DNA from: an uncultured Erythrobacter sp.
GTDB lineage: Bacteria > Pseudomonadota > Alphaproteobacteria > Sphingomonadales > Sphingomonadaceae
Length of the DNA stretch: 64,000 nt
Direction of reading: 5' to 3'
NCBI GenBank assembly: GCA_947503275.1
Contig: CANNCZ010000001.1
Coordinates: forward strand, 806,001-870,000
Numbering within the stretch: the stretch's first letter is position 1; each line of letters starts with the position of its first letter. Positions 7,451 to 16,600 of the stretch are shown here, in pieces. Both the position numbers and the translations under genes were made by a program. The notes under the pieces were generated by a model. The model made no database searches. It was not told where the DNA came from and saw only the letters and a list, made by a program, of their open reading frames with translations.

Positions 7451-10144
7451 TTATTCGCCAAAGGTCCGCTGCCACCAACCGCGCTTTTTGGAGCCGGTTT
7501 CGCCAGCATCATCGGCCTTGGGCGCATCATCTGCCTTGGCTGCAGGCGCTTTCTTTGCAGCCGGTGCTTTCTTTACCGCAGGAGCCTCAGCGCTTTCCGC
7601 TGTAGCCTCTTCCGCAACATCCGCTTTTTTCTTACGCGGAGCACGTTTGCGCTTCGGTTTCTCAGCAGACTTTTCCTCTGCATCAGCGTCCGCCGGAGCC
7701 TCAACTTCAGCGTCAGATTTCTCGGAATCGACTTCCGCTTTCTTCTTGCGCGGGGCACGCTTGCGCTTGGGCTTTTCAGCAGGTGCTTCCTCAGCCGGAG
7801 CCTCTTCTGCGGCGGCTTCAGCAGGTGCCTCTTCAGATACCTCGTCAGACTCTTCTTCCGAAGTCTCCTCTGAACCCTCGTCAGCTACTTCTGTTTTGCG
7901 ACGACGGCCACGGCCACCACGGCGGCGGCGGCGCTTGGGCTTGTCTTCGCCGTCTGCATCGCCGTTTTCACCGTCGCTCGTATCGCTTTCGTCACCTTGG
8001 GCTTGCTCATCAGAGCTTTCGCCTTCGGAGCCTTCTTCACCCTCTGCACCGTCTTCGGAGCGCTTTTTGTTGCGTCCACGGCCACCACGACGGCGACGGC
8101 GTTTCTTGCGCGGACGATCATCATCGTCCTCCTCTTCGCCGCCGAAATCTTCCTCGGGCAAGTCATCATCATCGTCGTCATCATCGACGATCGGTTCAAA
8201 CTTGGGAGCCTCAGTAGGGCGAGGGCCGGCGCTGGAGACGACCATCTTTGCGCCTTCATCTTCGCCCTCTGGAGAGACTTCGACAGTGACGCCGTAACGA
8301 TCCTCGATCTCGACCAACTCACCGCGTTTTTCGTTGAGCATATAGATCGCCGCTTCAGTGCTGGCGGCGAGACGGATCACAGTGCCCTTGCCTTTGGCTG
8401 CTTCGTCTTCGATCAGACGGAGAGCCGAGAGGCCAGCCGATGATGCGGTGCGGACAAGGCCAGACCCATCGCAATGCGGACATTCGCGCGTGGTCGCTTC
8501 GAGTACGCCGGTGCGCAAACGCTGGCGGCTCATTTCCATCAGGCCAAAGCCAGAGATGCGGCCAACTTGAATGCGCGCACGGTCGGTTTTTAGCGCGTCT
8601 TTCATCGCCTTTTCGACTTTGCGGACGTTGGAATTGTATTCCATGTCGATGAAATCGATCACGACCAAACCGGCCATATCTCGCAGGCGCAACTGCCGGG
8701 CGATCTCTCGCGCGGCTTCGAGATTGGTGTGCAGCGCGGTCTGTTCGATGCCGTGTTCTTTGGTCGACCGTCCCGAGTTGATATCGATCGAGACAAGCGC
8801 CTCTGTCGGGTTGATAATCAGATAGCCGCCTGATTTCAGCTGAACCATCGGATCATACATCGCGCGCAATTGATCCTCTGCGCCGTAGCGCTGGAACAAG
8901 GGCACTGGATCGGAATAGGCTTTTACCCGGCGCGCATGGCTGGGCATCAGCATTTTCATAAAGGCTTTGGCGGATTTGTAGCCAACCTCACCCTCGACGA
9001 TCACTTCTTCGATTTCGCGGTTATAGATATCGCGGATCGCGCGTTTTATGAGGTCACTGTCCGAATGGACCAAGCTGGGCGCGGTTGATCCCAAAGTCGT
9101 CTTTCGAATCTCATCCCACAATCGGGCGAGGTAATCGAAGTCACGCTTAATCTCGGTCTTGGTCCGAGTGATCCCGGCGGTCCGAACGATCAAACCCATG
9201 CTCTTTGGCAGGGAAAGGTCAGACACGACCTGCTTCAGACGCTTACGGTCAGATGATGAGTTGATTTTACGGCTGATCCCCCCGCCATGTGAGCTGTTGG
9301 GCATCAACACGGTGTAACGGCCAGCAAGGCTGAGATAGGTGGTGAGGGCTGCGCCTTTATTGCCGCGCTCCTCTTTCACAACCTGGACGAGCAGAACCTG
9401 ACGGCGCTGGATAACGTCCTGAATTTTGTAACGGCGACGCAGAGCCATGCGCTTGGCGCGGACTTCGTCGACTTCTTTGGCACGGCTGCGACCTTTGCCG
9501 CCGCCTTTCTTGCCGTCACGACCACCTTGGCGGCGACGTCCGCGACCACGACGACCGCGGCGAGGCTTGTCTTCGTCGGTGTCTTCTTCGCTGTCGTCGG
9601 AAGAATCTTCGTCAGATGATTCGTCGTCCGAACCGTCCTCATCCCCATCTTCGTCCGCATCATCACCGTCATCATCCGACGTACCGTCTTCGATAGTGGC
9701 GACTTTGTCTTTTTCCGAAGTGTCGATTTCTTCTAGGCCGTCTTCGGCCAAATCTTCGGCCAGCGCCTCTGCGCTTTCATCCTCGGCGTCATATTCGTCG
9801 CCGGGTGTGTGGCCGTCTTCTTCATCTTCAGCACGTAGGCGCGCTTCTTCCTCGGCGGCCTCAGCTTCTTCGGCGAGCAGGCGTTCGCGGTCATCCTGTG
9901 GGATTTGGTAGTAATCCGGGTGGATTTCGCTGAATGCGAGAAAGCCGTGCCGGTTGCCGCCAAAGTCGACAAACGCCGCCTGAAGCGATGGTTCTACACG
10001 GGTTACCTTGGCGAGGTAGATATTGCCTTTGATCTGCTTGTGTTCGGCAGATTCGAAATCAAATTCCTCAATTCGATTGCCTTTGAGCACCGCCACCCGG
10101 GTTTCTTCCGAGTGGCGCGCATCGATTAGCATGCGCGTTGCCAT
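7451..10144 (-). CDS. rne: Ribonuclease E
   Basis: An 897-residue RNase E/G family endonuclease, the scaffold of the RNA degradosome. The N-terminal S1 domain (MLIDARH to about 80) is interrupted by a very acidic then Arg/Gly-rich insert at about 85-240 before the fold resumes at YKIQDVIQRRQ. The catalytic aspartates are D454 (LVSIDINSGR) and D497 (VVIDFIDM). The zinc-link CPHCDGSG (C555, C558) allows tetramer formation. The C-terminal third is low-complexity, with poly-Asp, Arg-rich blocks and a near-identical KRKRAPRKKKA segment occurring twice; such tails bind RNA and degradosome partners. GGAG 8 bases before the ATG supports the start. A 475 bp leader with several hairpins precedes it. 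Confidence 0.96.
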   Translation of the reverse strand: MATRMLIDARHSEETRVAVLKGNRIEEFDFESAEHKQIKGNIYLAKVTRVEPSLQAAFVDFGGNRHGFLAFSEIHPDYYQIPQDDRERLLAEEAEAAEEEARLRAEDEEDGHTPGDEYDAEDESAEALAEDLAEDGLEEIDTSEKDKVATIEDGTSDDDGDDADEDGDEDGSDDESSDEDSSDDSEEDTDEDKPRRGRRGRGRRRQGGRDGKKGGGKGRSRAKEVDEVRAKRMALRRRYKIQDVIQRRQVLLVQVVKEERGNKGAALTTYLSLAGRYTVLMPNSSHGGGISRKINSSSDRKRLKQVVSDLSLPKSMGLIVRTAGITRTKTEIKRDFDYLARLWDEIRKTTLGSTAPSLVHSDSDLIKRAIRDIYNREIEEVIVEGEVGYKSAKAFMKMLMPSHARRVKAYSDPVPLFQRYGAEDQLRAMYDPMVQLKSGGYLIINPTEALVSIDINSGRSTKEHGIEQTALHTNLEAAREIARQLRLRDMAGLVVIDFIDMEYNSNVRKVEKAMKDALKTDRARIQVGRISGFGLMEMSRQRLRTGVLEATTRECPHCDGSGLVRTASSAGLSALRLIEDEAAKGKGTVIRLAASTEAAIYMLNEKRGELVEIEDRYGVTVEVSPEGEDEGAKMVVSSAGPRPTEAPKFEPIVDDDDDDDDLPEEDFGGEEEDDDDRPRKKRRRRRGGRGRNKKRSEDGAEGEEGSEGESSDEQAQGDESDTSDGENGDADGEDKPKRRRRRGGRGRRRKTEVADEGSEETSEEESDEVSEEAPAEAAAEEAPAEEAPAEKPKRKRAPRKKKAEVDSEKSDAEVEAPADADAEEKSAEKPKRKRAPRKKKADVAEEATAESAEAPAVKKAPAAKKAPAAKADDAPKADDAGETGSKKRGWWQRTFGE

Positions 10145-10619
10145 TAAATATTCTCCAAACGCCTGATCTCCCTACCAATAAATGGTGGGTACGGCGTATT
10201 TTGTGTGGGAAACCGGCCCGCAGGTTTGCAGGTCCGGTCTGTCTATTTGCGCAGGCTCGATCGTTCGAGCGGCGCGCAATGTTCGTGTCTGCTACGGCGA
10301 GACTGCGGAAAGCTTCCGCTGGCTTGTTCATAAAGAGCCCCGCATGGATCCGAGCGCCTGAGAGGCGCTGGTATGTTTCATGCGAAGAGAAGCATCTCGT
10401 CACTGCATCAACCTGTCGAATGGCCAATGAAAGCGCGAAAGAGCACCACCAGCCAATGTGAATGAAATCAAGGAGGCTTTGCCTGGTCGCGGTGCCTAAT
10501 CGCGAATATTGAACATAAAGTTCATGCATTCCCCGTTTCGTCATAAACGCTAGCACCGTGGGTTTCGCGCCGCAACTCTATTGCGCTGATCATGCGCAAC
10601 ATTCTAAGCCGTTACCCGT
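10145..10619. promoter_or_regulatory. Structured rne 5' leader and divergent promoter region
   Basis: A 475 bp region with no credible gene, between divergent rne and an amidase gene. Four stem-loops are visible: 10212-10238 (ACCGG/CCGGT arms), 10255-10270 (GCTCGA-TCGT-TCGAGC), 10305-10319 (GCGGAA-AGC-TTCCGC) and 10353-10369 (AGCGCC-TGAGA-GGCGCT). In E. coli, RNase E controls its own level through hairpins in a long 5' UTR. The analogous placement here suggests, but does not prove, similar feedback. Individual promoters could not be assigned; the amidase promoter should lie in the right part. Confidence 0.5.
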
Positions 10620-11504
10620 ATGAGTGTGCGTGTGCTCCTTTTGGTGATCCTTGCCGTTCCAGCGATTTTGTTGGGCGCGGCCTATGTAACAGGGGCAAAG
10701 ATTCCCGTGCCGGAATGGGGCAGGGACTATGTGCTGCGGTTTCTCCTCAATCCCGCAGATGAACCCTTGGTCTTGCCCGACATTGCGGGTCCGGATGATC
10801 CCATGCGGCCTTTAGTCGTCATCGATGCTGGGCATGGTGGGCGCGATCCGGGTTCGGTCGCGCGGCTTGGCTCAGGCGCGGAGGTTCTGGAAAAGGAGCT
10901 GGTGCTGCAACTGGCGCTCGCTCTGCGCGATATCTTGGTGGAGGAAGGCGGCATTCGCGTCGCGCTTACCCGAGAAGAGGATGCAATTGTTGTCCTTGCC
11001 GACCGCCCGGAGATTGCACGTCAGCTGGGCGCTGACTTGTTTATCTCCATCCACGCGGATTCAGCTGGGGAAAACAGCAATGTCGCCGGAGCCAGCATTT
11101 ACACGCTCTCCACCGAAGCATCCTCAGAGGCCGCGGCACGCTTCGCCGAACGCGAGAACGCGGCTGATGAACTCAATGGGATCACCATTGATGGACAGAG
11201 CGAAGAAGTCAGCGCGATCCTTGTGGAGCTTTCGCAGCAACGCACGCAGGACGAAGCGACCGAATTTGCCGCTTTGATAGAGCGTGAAGGGGAAGGGCGC
11301 ATCGTCTTCCACCCACAGGCCCGACGTTCTGCCGAACTCGCCGTGTTGCGCGCGCCCGATGTTCCCGGCGTGCTTTTCGAAAGCGGCTTTGTCACCAATG
11401 ATGCCGACCGCGCGCGCCTGATGACAGAGGAGGGGCGGGGAGAGTACGCCGCGGTTCTTGCCCGTGCGATCCGTGTCTATTTTGCACGGCGTGCGGAGCC
11501 TTAA
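10620..11504 (+). CDS. N-acetylmuramoyl-L-alanine amidase (Amidase_3)
   Basis: A 294-residue zinc amidase that cleaves the bond between MurNAc and L-Ala in peptidoglycan, used in cell separation. An N-terminal hydrophobic segment (about 4-24) is a signal sequence or anchor. The catalytic domain starts with VVIDAGHGGRDPGS (about 66-79), has the second histidine in FISIHADSAGE, and ends with VLFESGFVTNDADRARL, carrying the C-terminal glutamate. No AMIN domain precedes it, so it is shorter than E. coli AmiC. The next gene, encoding PBP1A, starts 60 bp later on the same strand: a wall-degrading and wall-building pair. Confidence 0.93.
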   Translation: MSVRVLLLVILAVPAILLGAAYVTGAKIPVPEWGRDYVLRFLLNPADEPLVLPDIAGPDDPMRPLVVIDAGHGGRDPGSVARLGSGAEVLEKELVLQLALALRDILVEEGGIRVALTREEDAIVVLADRPEIARQLGADLFISIHADSAGENSNVAGASIYTLSTEASSEAAARFAERENAADELNGITIDGQSEEVSAILVELSQQRTQDEATEFAALIEREGEGRIVFHPQARRSAELAVLRAPDVPGVLFESGFVTNDADRARLMTEEGRGEYAAVLARAIRVYFARRAEP

Positions 11505-11564
11505 ACCGGGGCGCGCGAACCCGCGCTAGCCATTGCTGCAAAATCACGATAAATCGCTCAAACG

Positions 11565-14081
11565 ATGACAGAAGAATCCACCGCATCCTTTGCCGAATAC
11601 GCCCGGTTCCGCCTGTCGCGCGACACATCAGGCGCGCTTTCGTGGTTCGCTGAAAAATGGCGCTCAAGCTGGCTTTTCAAGCTGTTCGCATTCGGCATCA
11701 TCGCGTTTTTCGCGTTCTGGGTGATTCTGTGGTTTTGGCTCGCCAGCGACCTTCCAGAGGCAGACGGTCTGATCGAATATCAAACGCCGCTGCCTACCGT
11801 GGTGCGCGGGATTGATGGCGAAATTGTGCATTCTTATGCGCGTGAACGCCGGGTTCAGCTACAATATCGCGATTTCCCCGAACAATTGGTCAACGCCTAC
11901 ATCTCCGCAGAAGACAAAACGTTTTTTAGCCATGGCGGCGTCGATTTCCCGGGCACAGCCAACGCGGTGTTCGATTATGCGACGAAATATGGATCGGGCG
12001 AACGCGCGGTTGGTGGTTCTACGATTACACAGCAGCTCGCGAAAATCCTGCTGCTGGGCGATGAATATTCGGTCACGCGCAAGCTAAAAGAGATGATCCT
12101 TGCGAGCCGCATTGAAGGCGTGCTGAGCAAGGAGGAAATCCTTGAGCTGTATCTCAACGAAATTCCACTCGGGCGCCGTTCTTTCGGAGTGCAAGCCGCC
12201 GCGCGCGCTTACTTTGATAAAGACGTCGGCGATCTTGATCTGCACGAATTTGCCTTCCTCGCGATACTTCCCAAAGCGCCTGAGCGTTATGGTCGTTCAG
12301 GTCAGGAAGAGGCCGCGATGGAGCGGCGCGATTTTGTCCTCGCTCAAATGGAAGCGAATGGCTTTATCTCCGCATCCGAACGCTCGGCAGCAGCGGCAGA
12401 GCCACTGGGCCTGGCCCGCCAACGCACCACGCGGAGCGCCGATGCAGGCTATTTCCTCGAAGAGGTGCGCCGTCAGCTGATTGCCGATTTCGGTGAGAGC
12501 GCGGACGACGGAGACAACAGCGTATATGCAGGTGGCCTATGGGTTCGCACATCGCTCGATATGGAAATGCAGGAGGCTGCGCGCGACGCTTTGCGTACCG
12601 GCCTTGAGAAATATCATGGCCGCCGCGGATGGAGCGGGCCGGTTGCTAATATCAACTTCGATGATGGCAGCTGGTCAAGTCAGCTCGCCAGTTCAAACCT
12701 TGGCATCAATTACAAAGACTGGCGCGTCGGTGTCGTCACACAGCGCAGCGGATCATCGGCCACTATCGGTTTCTCCAATGGTGAAGAGGCTCCGCTGTCA
12801 GGCTTGCCCAACTCCCTAAAAGCGGGCGATGTAATCGTTGTGCGGCCTAGTGGCAGTGGCTTTAGTGTTGCCACTATTCCTGATGCGCAGGGCGGCCTTG
12901 TTGTCCAGAACGCTCAGAGTGGCCGGGTGCTTGCGATGCAGGGCGGGTTCGATCACCGCCTGTCCGACTTTAACCGGGCGACACAGGCGTTCCGCCAACC
13001 GGGATCGACTATCAAGCCCTTTGTTTATGCCACCGGCCTCGACAATGGCATGACCCCGTCGACCCAGATCGATAACACGCGCTACTGCTATTATCAGGGT
13101 CGTCGATTGGGTCAAAAGTGCATTCGGGGTGGCCGCGCGGGTCAATTCCCGATGCGTTATGGTCTCGAGCAATCTCAGAATATTATGACCGTCCAAATCG
13201 GTATGCAGGCTGGCATGGATAATGTCGTTGAGACGATCCAAGACCTTGGCATTTCCGATGATCCCGATCCCTATGCGGCAACGTCGCTGGGCGCCGAGGA
13301 AAGCACCGTTTTGCGCATGGTCTCCGCCTATTCCGCGCTCGCCAATCATGGCCGACTGAACGATCCGACCGTTATCGACTACGTGCAGGATCGCAACGGC
13401 AAGGTGATTTGGCGCGCCGATATGCGGTCATGCAATGGCTGCAATATGGCCGAGTATGATGGCGAGGCGATGCCGCGTTTCGGGATCAAAGGTGAGCAAG
13501 CCATGGATGCGCGCACTGCATTCCAGACAATGCACATGCTGGAAGGCGTTGTAACGCGCGGAACTGCGACTGTTTTGAACGGCCTCGACCTGCCACTCTT
13601 CGGCAAAACGGGTACGACAACGGGGCCAAAAGACGTTTGGTTTATTGGCGGTACGCAGCGTCTGATCGCGGGTGCCTATATGGGCTTTGATACGCCGCGC
13701 AATATGGGCGGCTATGCGCAAGGTGGAACAATCGTTGCGCCGATTATTCGCGATTTGATCGAGAATTCGCGTGACCGCTGGTCCGATCTTCCGCCGGTCG
13801 CACCAGCGGGGATTCGTATGATCCGCGTCGACCGGCGCACGGGTAAACGTGTGCTGGATGGCTGGCCAACGGGTGATGACAGAGCCGACATTATTTGGGA
13901 GGCGTTTAAGCCTGACACTGAGCCAGATCGCTCCACGCGTCAGGACGAGATCGCATCGAAACGCGATGAGATCCTTGAGCTGATCCGCACCTCACGCCGT
14001 GCTGCTCCCACGAATCAGGGACAGCAACAATCGAGTGAGGAACCGGATGACTTTGTTGAGGATCAGGGCGGGATCTATTGA
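11565..14081 (+). CDS. mrcA: Penicillin-binding protein 1A (bifunctional transglycosylase/transpeptidase)
   Basis: An 838-residue class A PBP, anchored by one TM segment (about 39-60) and acting in the periplasm. The glycosyltransferase (GT51) domain shows SAEDKTFFSHGGVD with catalytic E116, GGSTITQQLAK, and EILELYLNEIPLG. The transpeptidase has its three motifs: S481 in GSTIKPF, SQN at 537-539, and KTG at 681-683 in GKTGTTTGPKD. An OB-like region lies between the two. The size is close to E. coli PBP1A (850). It follows the amidase gene and precedes a secreted peroxiredoxin gene. Confidence 0.95.
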   Translation: MTEESTASFAEYARFRLSRDTSGALSWFAEKWRSSWLFKLFAFGIIAFFAFWVILWFWLASDLPEADGLIEYQTPLPTVVRGIDGEIVHSYARERRVQLQYRDFPEQLVNAYISAEDKTFFSHGGVDFPGTANAVFDYATKYGSGERAVGGSTITQQLAKILLLGDEYSVTRKLKEMILASRIEGVLSKEEILELYLNEIPLGRRSFGVQAAARAYFDKDVGDLDLHEFAFLAILPKAPERYGRSGQEEAAMERRDFVLAQMEANGFISASERSAAAAEPLGLARQRTTRSADAGYFLEEVRRQLIADFGESADDGDNSVYAGGLWVRTSLDMEMQEAARDALRTGLEKYHGRRGWSGPVANINFDDGSWSSQLASSNLGINYKDWRVGVVTQRSGSSATIGFSNGEEAPLSGLPNSLKAGDVIVVRPSGSGFSVATIPDAQGGLVVQNAQSGRVLAMQGGFDHRLSDFNRATQAFRQPGSTIKPFVYATGLDNGMTPSTQIDNTRYCYYQGRRLGQKCIRGGRAGQFPMRYGLEQSQNIMTVQIGMQAGMDNVVETIQDLGISDDPDPYAATSLGAEESTVLRMVSAYSALANHGRLNDPTVIDYVQDRNGKVIWRADMRSCNGCNMAEYDGEAMPRFGIKGEQAMDARTAFQTMHMLEGVVTRGTATVLNGLDLPLFGKTGTTTGPKDVWFIGGTQRLIAGAYMGFDTPRNMGGYAQGGTIVAPIIRDLIENSRDRWSDLPPVAPAGIRMIRVDRRTGKRVLDGWPTGDDRADIIWEAFKPDTEPDRSTRQDEIASKRDEILELIRTSRRAAPTNQGQQQSSEEPDDFVEDQGGIY

Positions 14082-14105
14082 TTGGGTCTGTGCGTTAGAA
14101 GAGGC

Positions 14106-14639
14106 ATGACCCAACTCATCCGCACACTCGCCGCCGCATTGGCTTTGACCTTTGGGTTTAATGCCCCTGCCGCTGCACAATTGGAGGTTGGGGCAGAGGC
14201 CCCAACATTCTCAACACAGGCCGCATTGGCCGGGCGCGAGATGGGCTTCTCATTGCAGCTCGCTTTGCGGCGCGGGCCGGTGGTTTTGTATTTCTACCCA
14301 AAGGCTTTCACTCAGGGTTGCACGCTTGAGGCGAATGCCTTTGCAGAGGCAATGCCGGACTTCCGGGCTGCCGGGGCCAGCGTCATTGGCATGTCGAACG
14401 ATGATATCGCCACCCTTCAACGGTTCAGCCGCGAAGAATGCCGCGATGCGTTCCCCGTGGCGGTGGCCAGTCAGCGCTTGATCAATGCCTATGACGTGTC
14501 GCTGGGCGCATCGGGCCTATCGAGCCGCACCTCCTATGTCATCGCTGCAGATGGCCGGGTCGCCTTTGTCCATTCCGACAGCGATTATCGCGGTCATGTT
14601 CGCCGCACACTTGCCGCGGTGCGCGCACTCTCGAACTGA
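14106..14639 (+). CDS. Exported peroxiredoxin (BCP/AhpC-TSA family)
   Basis: A 177-residue thioredoxin-fold peroxidase with an N-terminal signal peptide (LIRTLAAALALTFGF, cleavage likely after APAAA). The peroxidatic site reads FYPKAFTQGCTLEA, corresponding to the usual TxGCT motif of bacterioferritin comigratory protein. A second cysteine (REECRDAF) about 50 residues later may act as resolving cysteine. The signal peptide points to a periplasmic role in reducing peroxides. I preferred ATG 14106, where the signal peptide begins, over the in-frame TTG at 14082. It follows the PBP1A gene by 24 bp and may be co-transcribed. Confidence 0.83.
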   Translation: MTQLIRTLAAALALTFGFNAPAAAQLEVGAEAPTFSTQAALAGREMGFSLQLALRRGPVVLYFYPKAFTQGCTLEANAFAEAMPDFRAAGASVIGMSNDDIATLQRFSREECRDAFPVAVASQRLINAYDVSLGASGLSSRTSYVIAADGRVAFVHSDSDYRGHVRRTLAAVRALSN

Positions 14640-14708
14640 TCGCTCTCGCTTTACAATCGCCGCCTTACCGCTAAGCGGGGTGGCCATATTGTATTGAAGG
14701 ATTTGAGT

Positions 14709-15836
14709 ATGCGGGCCGAAGGCCAGGCACATATCGACCGGATCGAAGCTGCGCTTGATCTGGTGCGACAATCGCTTGATTGGGAGCGCGCTTTGCGGCG
14801 CTTGGATGAGCTGAATGCGCGCGTTCAAGACCCTACTCTGTGGGATAATCCCAAAGAGGCGCAAGCGGTCAGCCGCGAGCAGAAATTGCTCGAAAATGCG
14901 GTCAACACAGTGAACGAAATCTCCGCCGAAATGGGCGATGCGATGGAATTCATCGAAATGGGAGAGGCAGAGGGCGAAGAGGACATCGTCAGTGACGGCC
15001 TCAAAAGCCTCGCCAAGCTCGCTGATCGCGCAGATGCGGATAAAGTGCAGGCGCTGTTGTCGGGTGAGGCGGACGGCAACGACACTTATCTCGAAATCCA
15101 TGCGGGCGCAGGCGGCACGGAATCACAGGATTGGGCCGAGATGCTGTTTCGCATGTATGGCCGCTGGGCCGAACGGCGTGGGTTCAAGGTCGAGACGGTT
15201 GAGTATCAGTCAGGAGATCAAGCCGGGATCAAGACCGCAACTCTGCATATCAAGGGCGAGAACGCATACGGCTATGCCAAGACGGAAAGCGGCGTCCACC
15301 GCCTTGTCCGCATCAGCCCCTATGACAGCGCTGCCAAACGGCACACCAGCTTTTCCAGTGTGTGGGTCTATCCAGTAATCGATGATGATATCGATATTGA
15401 GATCAATCCAAGCGATCTCAAAATCGACACGTACCGTGCATCGGGTGCAGGTGGGCAGCACGTCAACACCACCGACAGTGCGGTCCGCATCACCCACCAA
15501 CCCACCGGCATTGTCGTCGCCAGTCAAAACGACCGCAGCCAGCACAAGAACCGGGCAACTGCGATGAATATGCTCAAAGCGCGGCTGTTTGAACGCGAAA
15601 TGGCCGAGCGTGAGGCGGCGGCGAGCGGGGAGTATCAGGAAAAGAGCGACATTGGCTGGGGTCACCAGATCCGCTCTTATGTTCTTCAGCCCTATCAAAT
15701 GGTCAAAGACTTGCGCACCGGCTTCACCTCCAGCTCACCCGACAAGGTGCTCGACGGAGAGATTGACGGCTACATCTCGGCCGCACTTGCACAGCGGGTT
15801 ACCGGTGAGACGGTCGATGTTGAAGATGTCGAGTAA
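14709..15836 (+). CDS. prfB: Peptide chain release factor 2
   Basis: A 375-residue class I release factor that recognises UGA and UAA stop codons. The GGQ motif that triggers peptidyl-tRNA hydrolysis is at 248-250 (GAGGQHVN). The stop-codon recognition tripeptide, SPF in E. coli RF2, reads SPY at 203-205, a variant I associate with alphaproteobacterial RF2. AAGGA placed 8 bases before ATG 14709 supports this start over TTG 14694. The coding frame is uninterrupted, so the programmed +1 frameshift that autoregulates E. coli prfB is absent. Confidence 0.95.
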   Translation: MRAEGQAHIDRIEAALDLVRQSLDWERALRRLDELNARVQDPTLWDNPKEAQAVSREQKLLENAVNTVNEISAEMGDAMEFIEMGEAEGEEDIVSDGLKSLAKLADRADADKVQALLSGEADGNDTYLEIHAGAGGTESQDWAEMLFRMYGRWAERRGFKVETVEYQSGDQAGIKTATLHIKGENAYGYAKTESGVHRLVRISPYDSAAKRHTSFSSVWVYPVIDDDIDIEINPSDLKIDTYRASGAGGQHVNTTDSAVRITHQPTGIVVASQNDRSQHKNRATAMNMLKARLFEREMAEREAAASGEYQEKSDIGWGHQIRSYVLQPYQMVKDLRTGFTSSSPDKVLDGEIDGYISAALAQRVTGETVDVEDVE

Positions 15837-15851
15837 CGCGCTGCTCGCCTA

Positions 15852-16448
15852 TCAATAGGTCGGTGCTGGTATGAAATACGCGACAGGCACGATTTGAACG
15901 GGGTGTGAGTCGGTCAGGAAATCGACCGCCTCTCTTGCGGCGGAAAAGAGCGCTTCTCGCGAAGTAAAGTCGCAAAAACTGGATTGGGTGCCCGTATTTT
16001 CGGATAAAACCGCCATCCCCTCGCGTGTCTCGGTGCCCATGCAACTGGGGTTGTGCCACCTGAATGCTCCTTCTTCATCGTGCGAAACAAGATAGTAAAA
16101 CGGTTCTGGCTCACCGCTCGCTTTGAAGGCCATTGCGAGATACCATCCAGTCGGTGCATCAGGAATTTCGATCAATGCAAGCCAATCTGTTTCCGTCGTT
16201 TCGACTGGAGGCTGATTGGGGTTTCCGGCTTCGACCAATGATGTGACTGTCCATCGAATGCGATTATCGGGGGCACGATTGAATTCGTGTGTGACCACTC
16301 CGTCTTGGCTCATCGTGCCCATCTTATCGATATACCGGCCGCCCACTTCCAGTTCGGCATAATCGTCTGGAGTGAAAAGCTGTTCTTGCGACATCCAGCA
16401 TCCCGAAATGGCAAAGCACAATAGGGTGATGAATAGGGAGCGGATCAT
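15852..16448 (-). CDS. Putative lipoprotein of unknown function
   Basis: A 198-residue protein beginning with a short signal peptide and lipobox (LLCFAISGCW, lipidated Cys about residue 17), so probably tethered to the inner or outer membrane facing the periplasm. No known domain was recognised; the body is rich in Trp, Glu and Pro. The frame extends 26 codons further upstream, but the start at 16448 is supported by GAGAGAAG about 6 bases before it and by the signal sequence. It is convergent with prfB and divergent from the beta-propeller gene. Confidence 0.72.
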   Translation of the reverse strand: MIRSLFITLLCFAISGCWMSQEQLFTPDDYAELEVGGRYIDKMGTMSQDGVVTHEFNRAPDNRIRWTVTSLVEAGNPNQPPVETTETDWLALIEIPDAPTGWYLAMAFKASGEPEPFYYLVSHDEEGAFRWHNPSCMGTETREGMAVLSENTGTQSSFCDFTSREALFSAAREAVDFLTDSHPVQIVPVAYFIPAPTY

Positions 16449-16600
16449 GGCGTCTTCTCTCTGATACAAGCACGATCTATCGCGCCTTTCGACCGTCTGC
16501 ACAAGGTCCAACCGCTGAAGTATCAATATCAGTTGCCAGACGAAACGTGTTGTAATTGCTACACATTAGCATAGCTTCCGTTACGTAAGGGGAGCGATTT

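Noticed and set aside
7488..8297. 269-codon Ser-rich open frame antisense to the 3' part of rne
   Set aside because: It is a by-product of the acidic and Arg-rich low-complexity tail of RNase E read on the other strand; Ser/Pro/Ala only, no domain, no ribosome-binding site.
9447..9911. Plus-strand Ser-rich frame antisense to the acidic RNase E insert
   Set aside because: Same cause as above: Asp/Glu codons read in reverse give Ser-rich text.
10255..10270. Possible tRNA or small RNA around the GCTCGA hairpin in the rne leader
   Set aside because: No T-loop GTTCRA with acceptor pairing and no cloverleaf could be drawn; kept only as a leader hairpin.
15848..15859. Palindrome CCTATCAATAGG between prfB and the lipoprotein gene as terminator
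   Set aside because: The stem is only 4 bp with a usable loop, it overlaps the lipoprotein stop codon, and there is no T-run.
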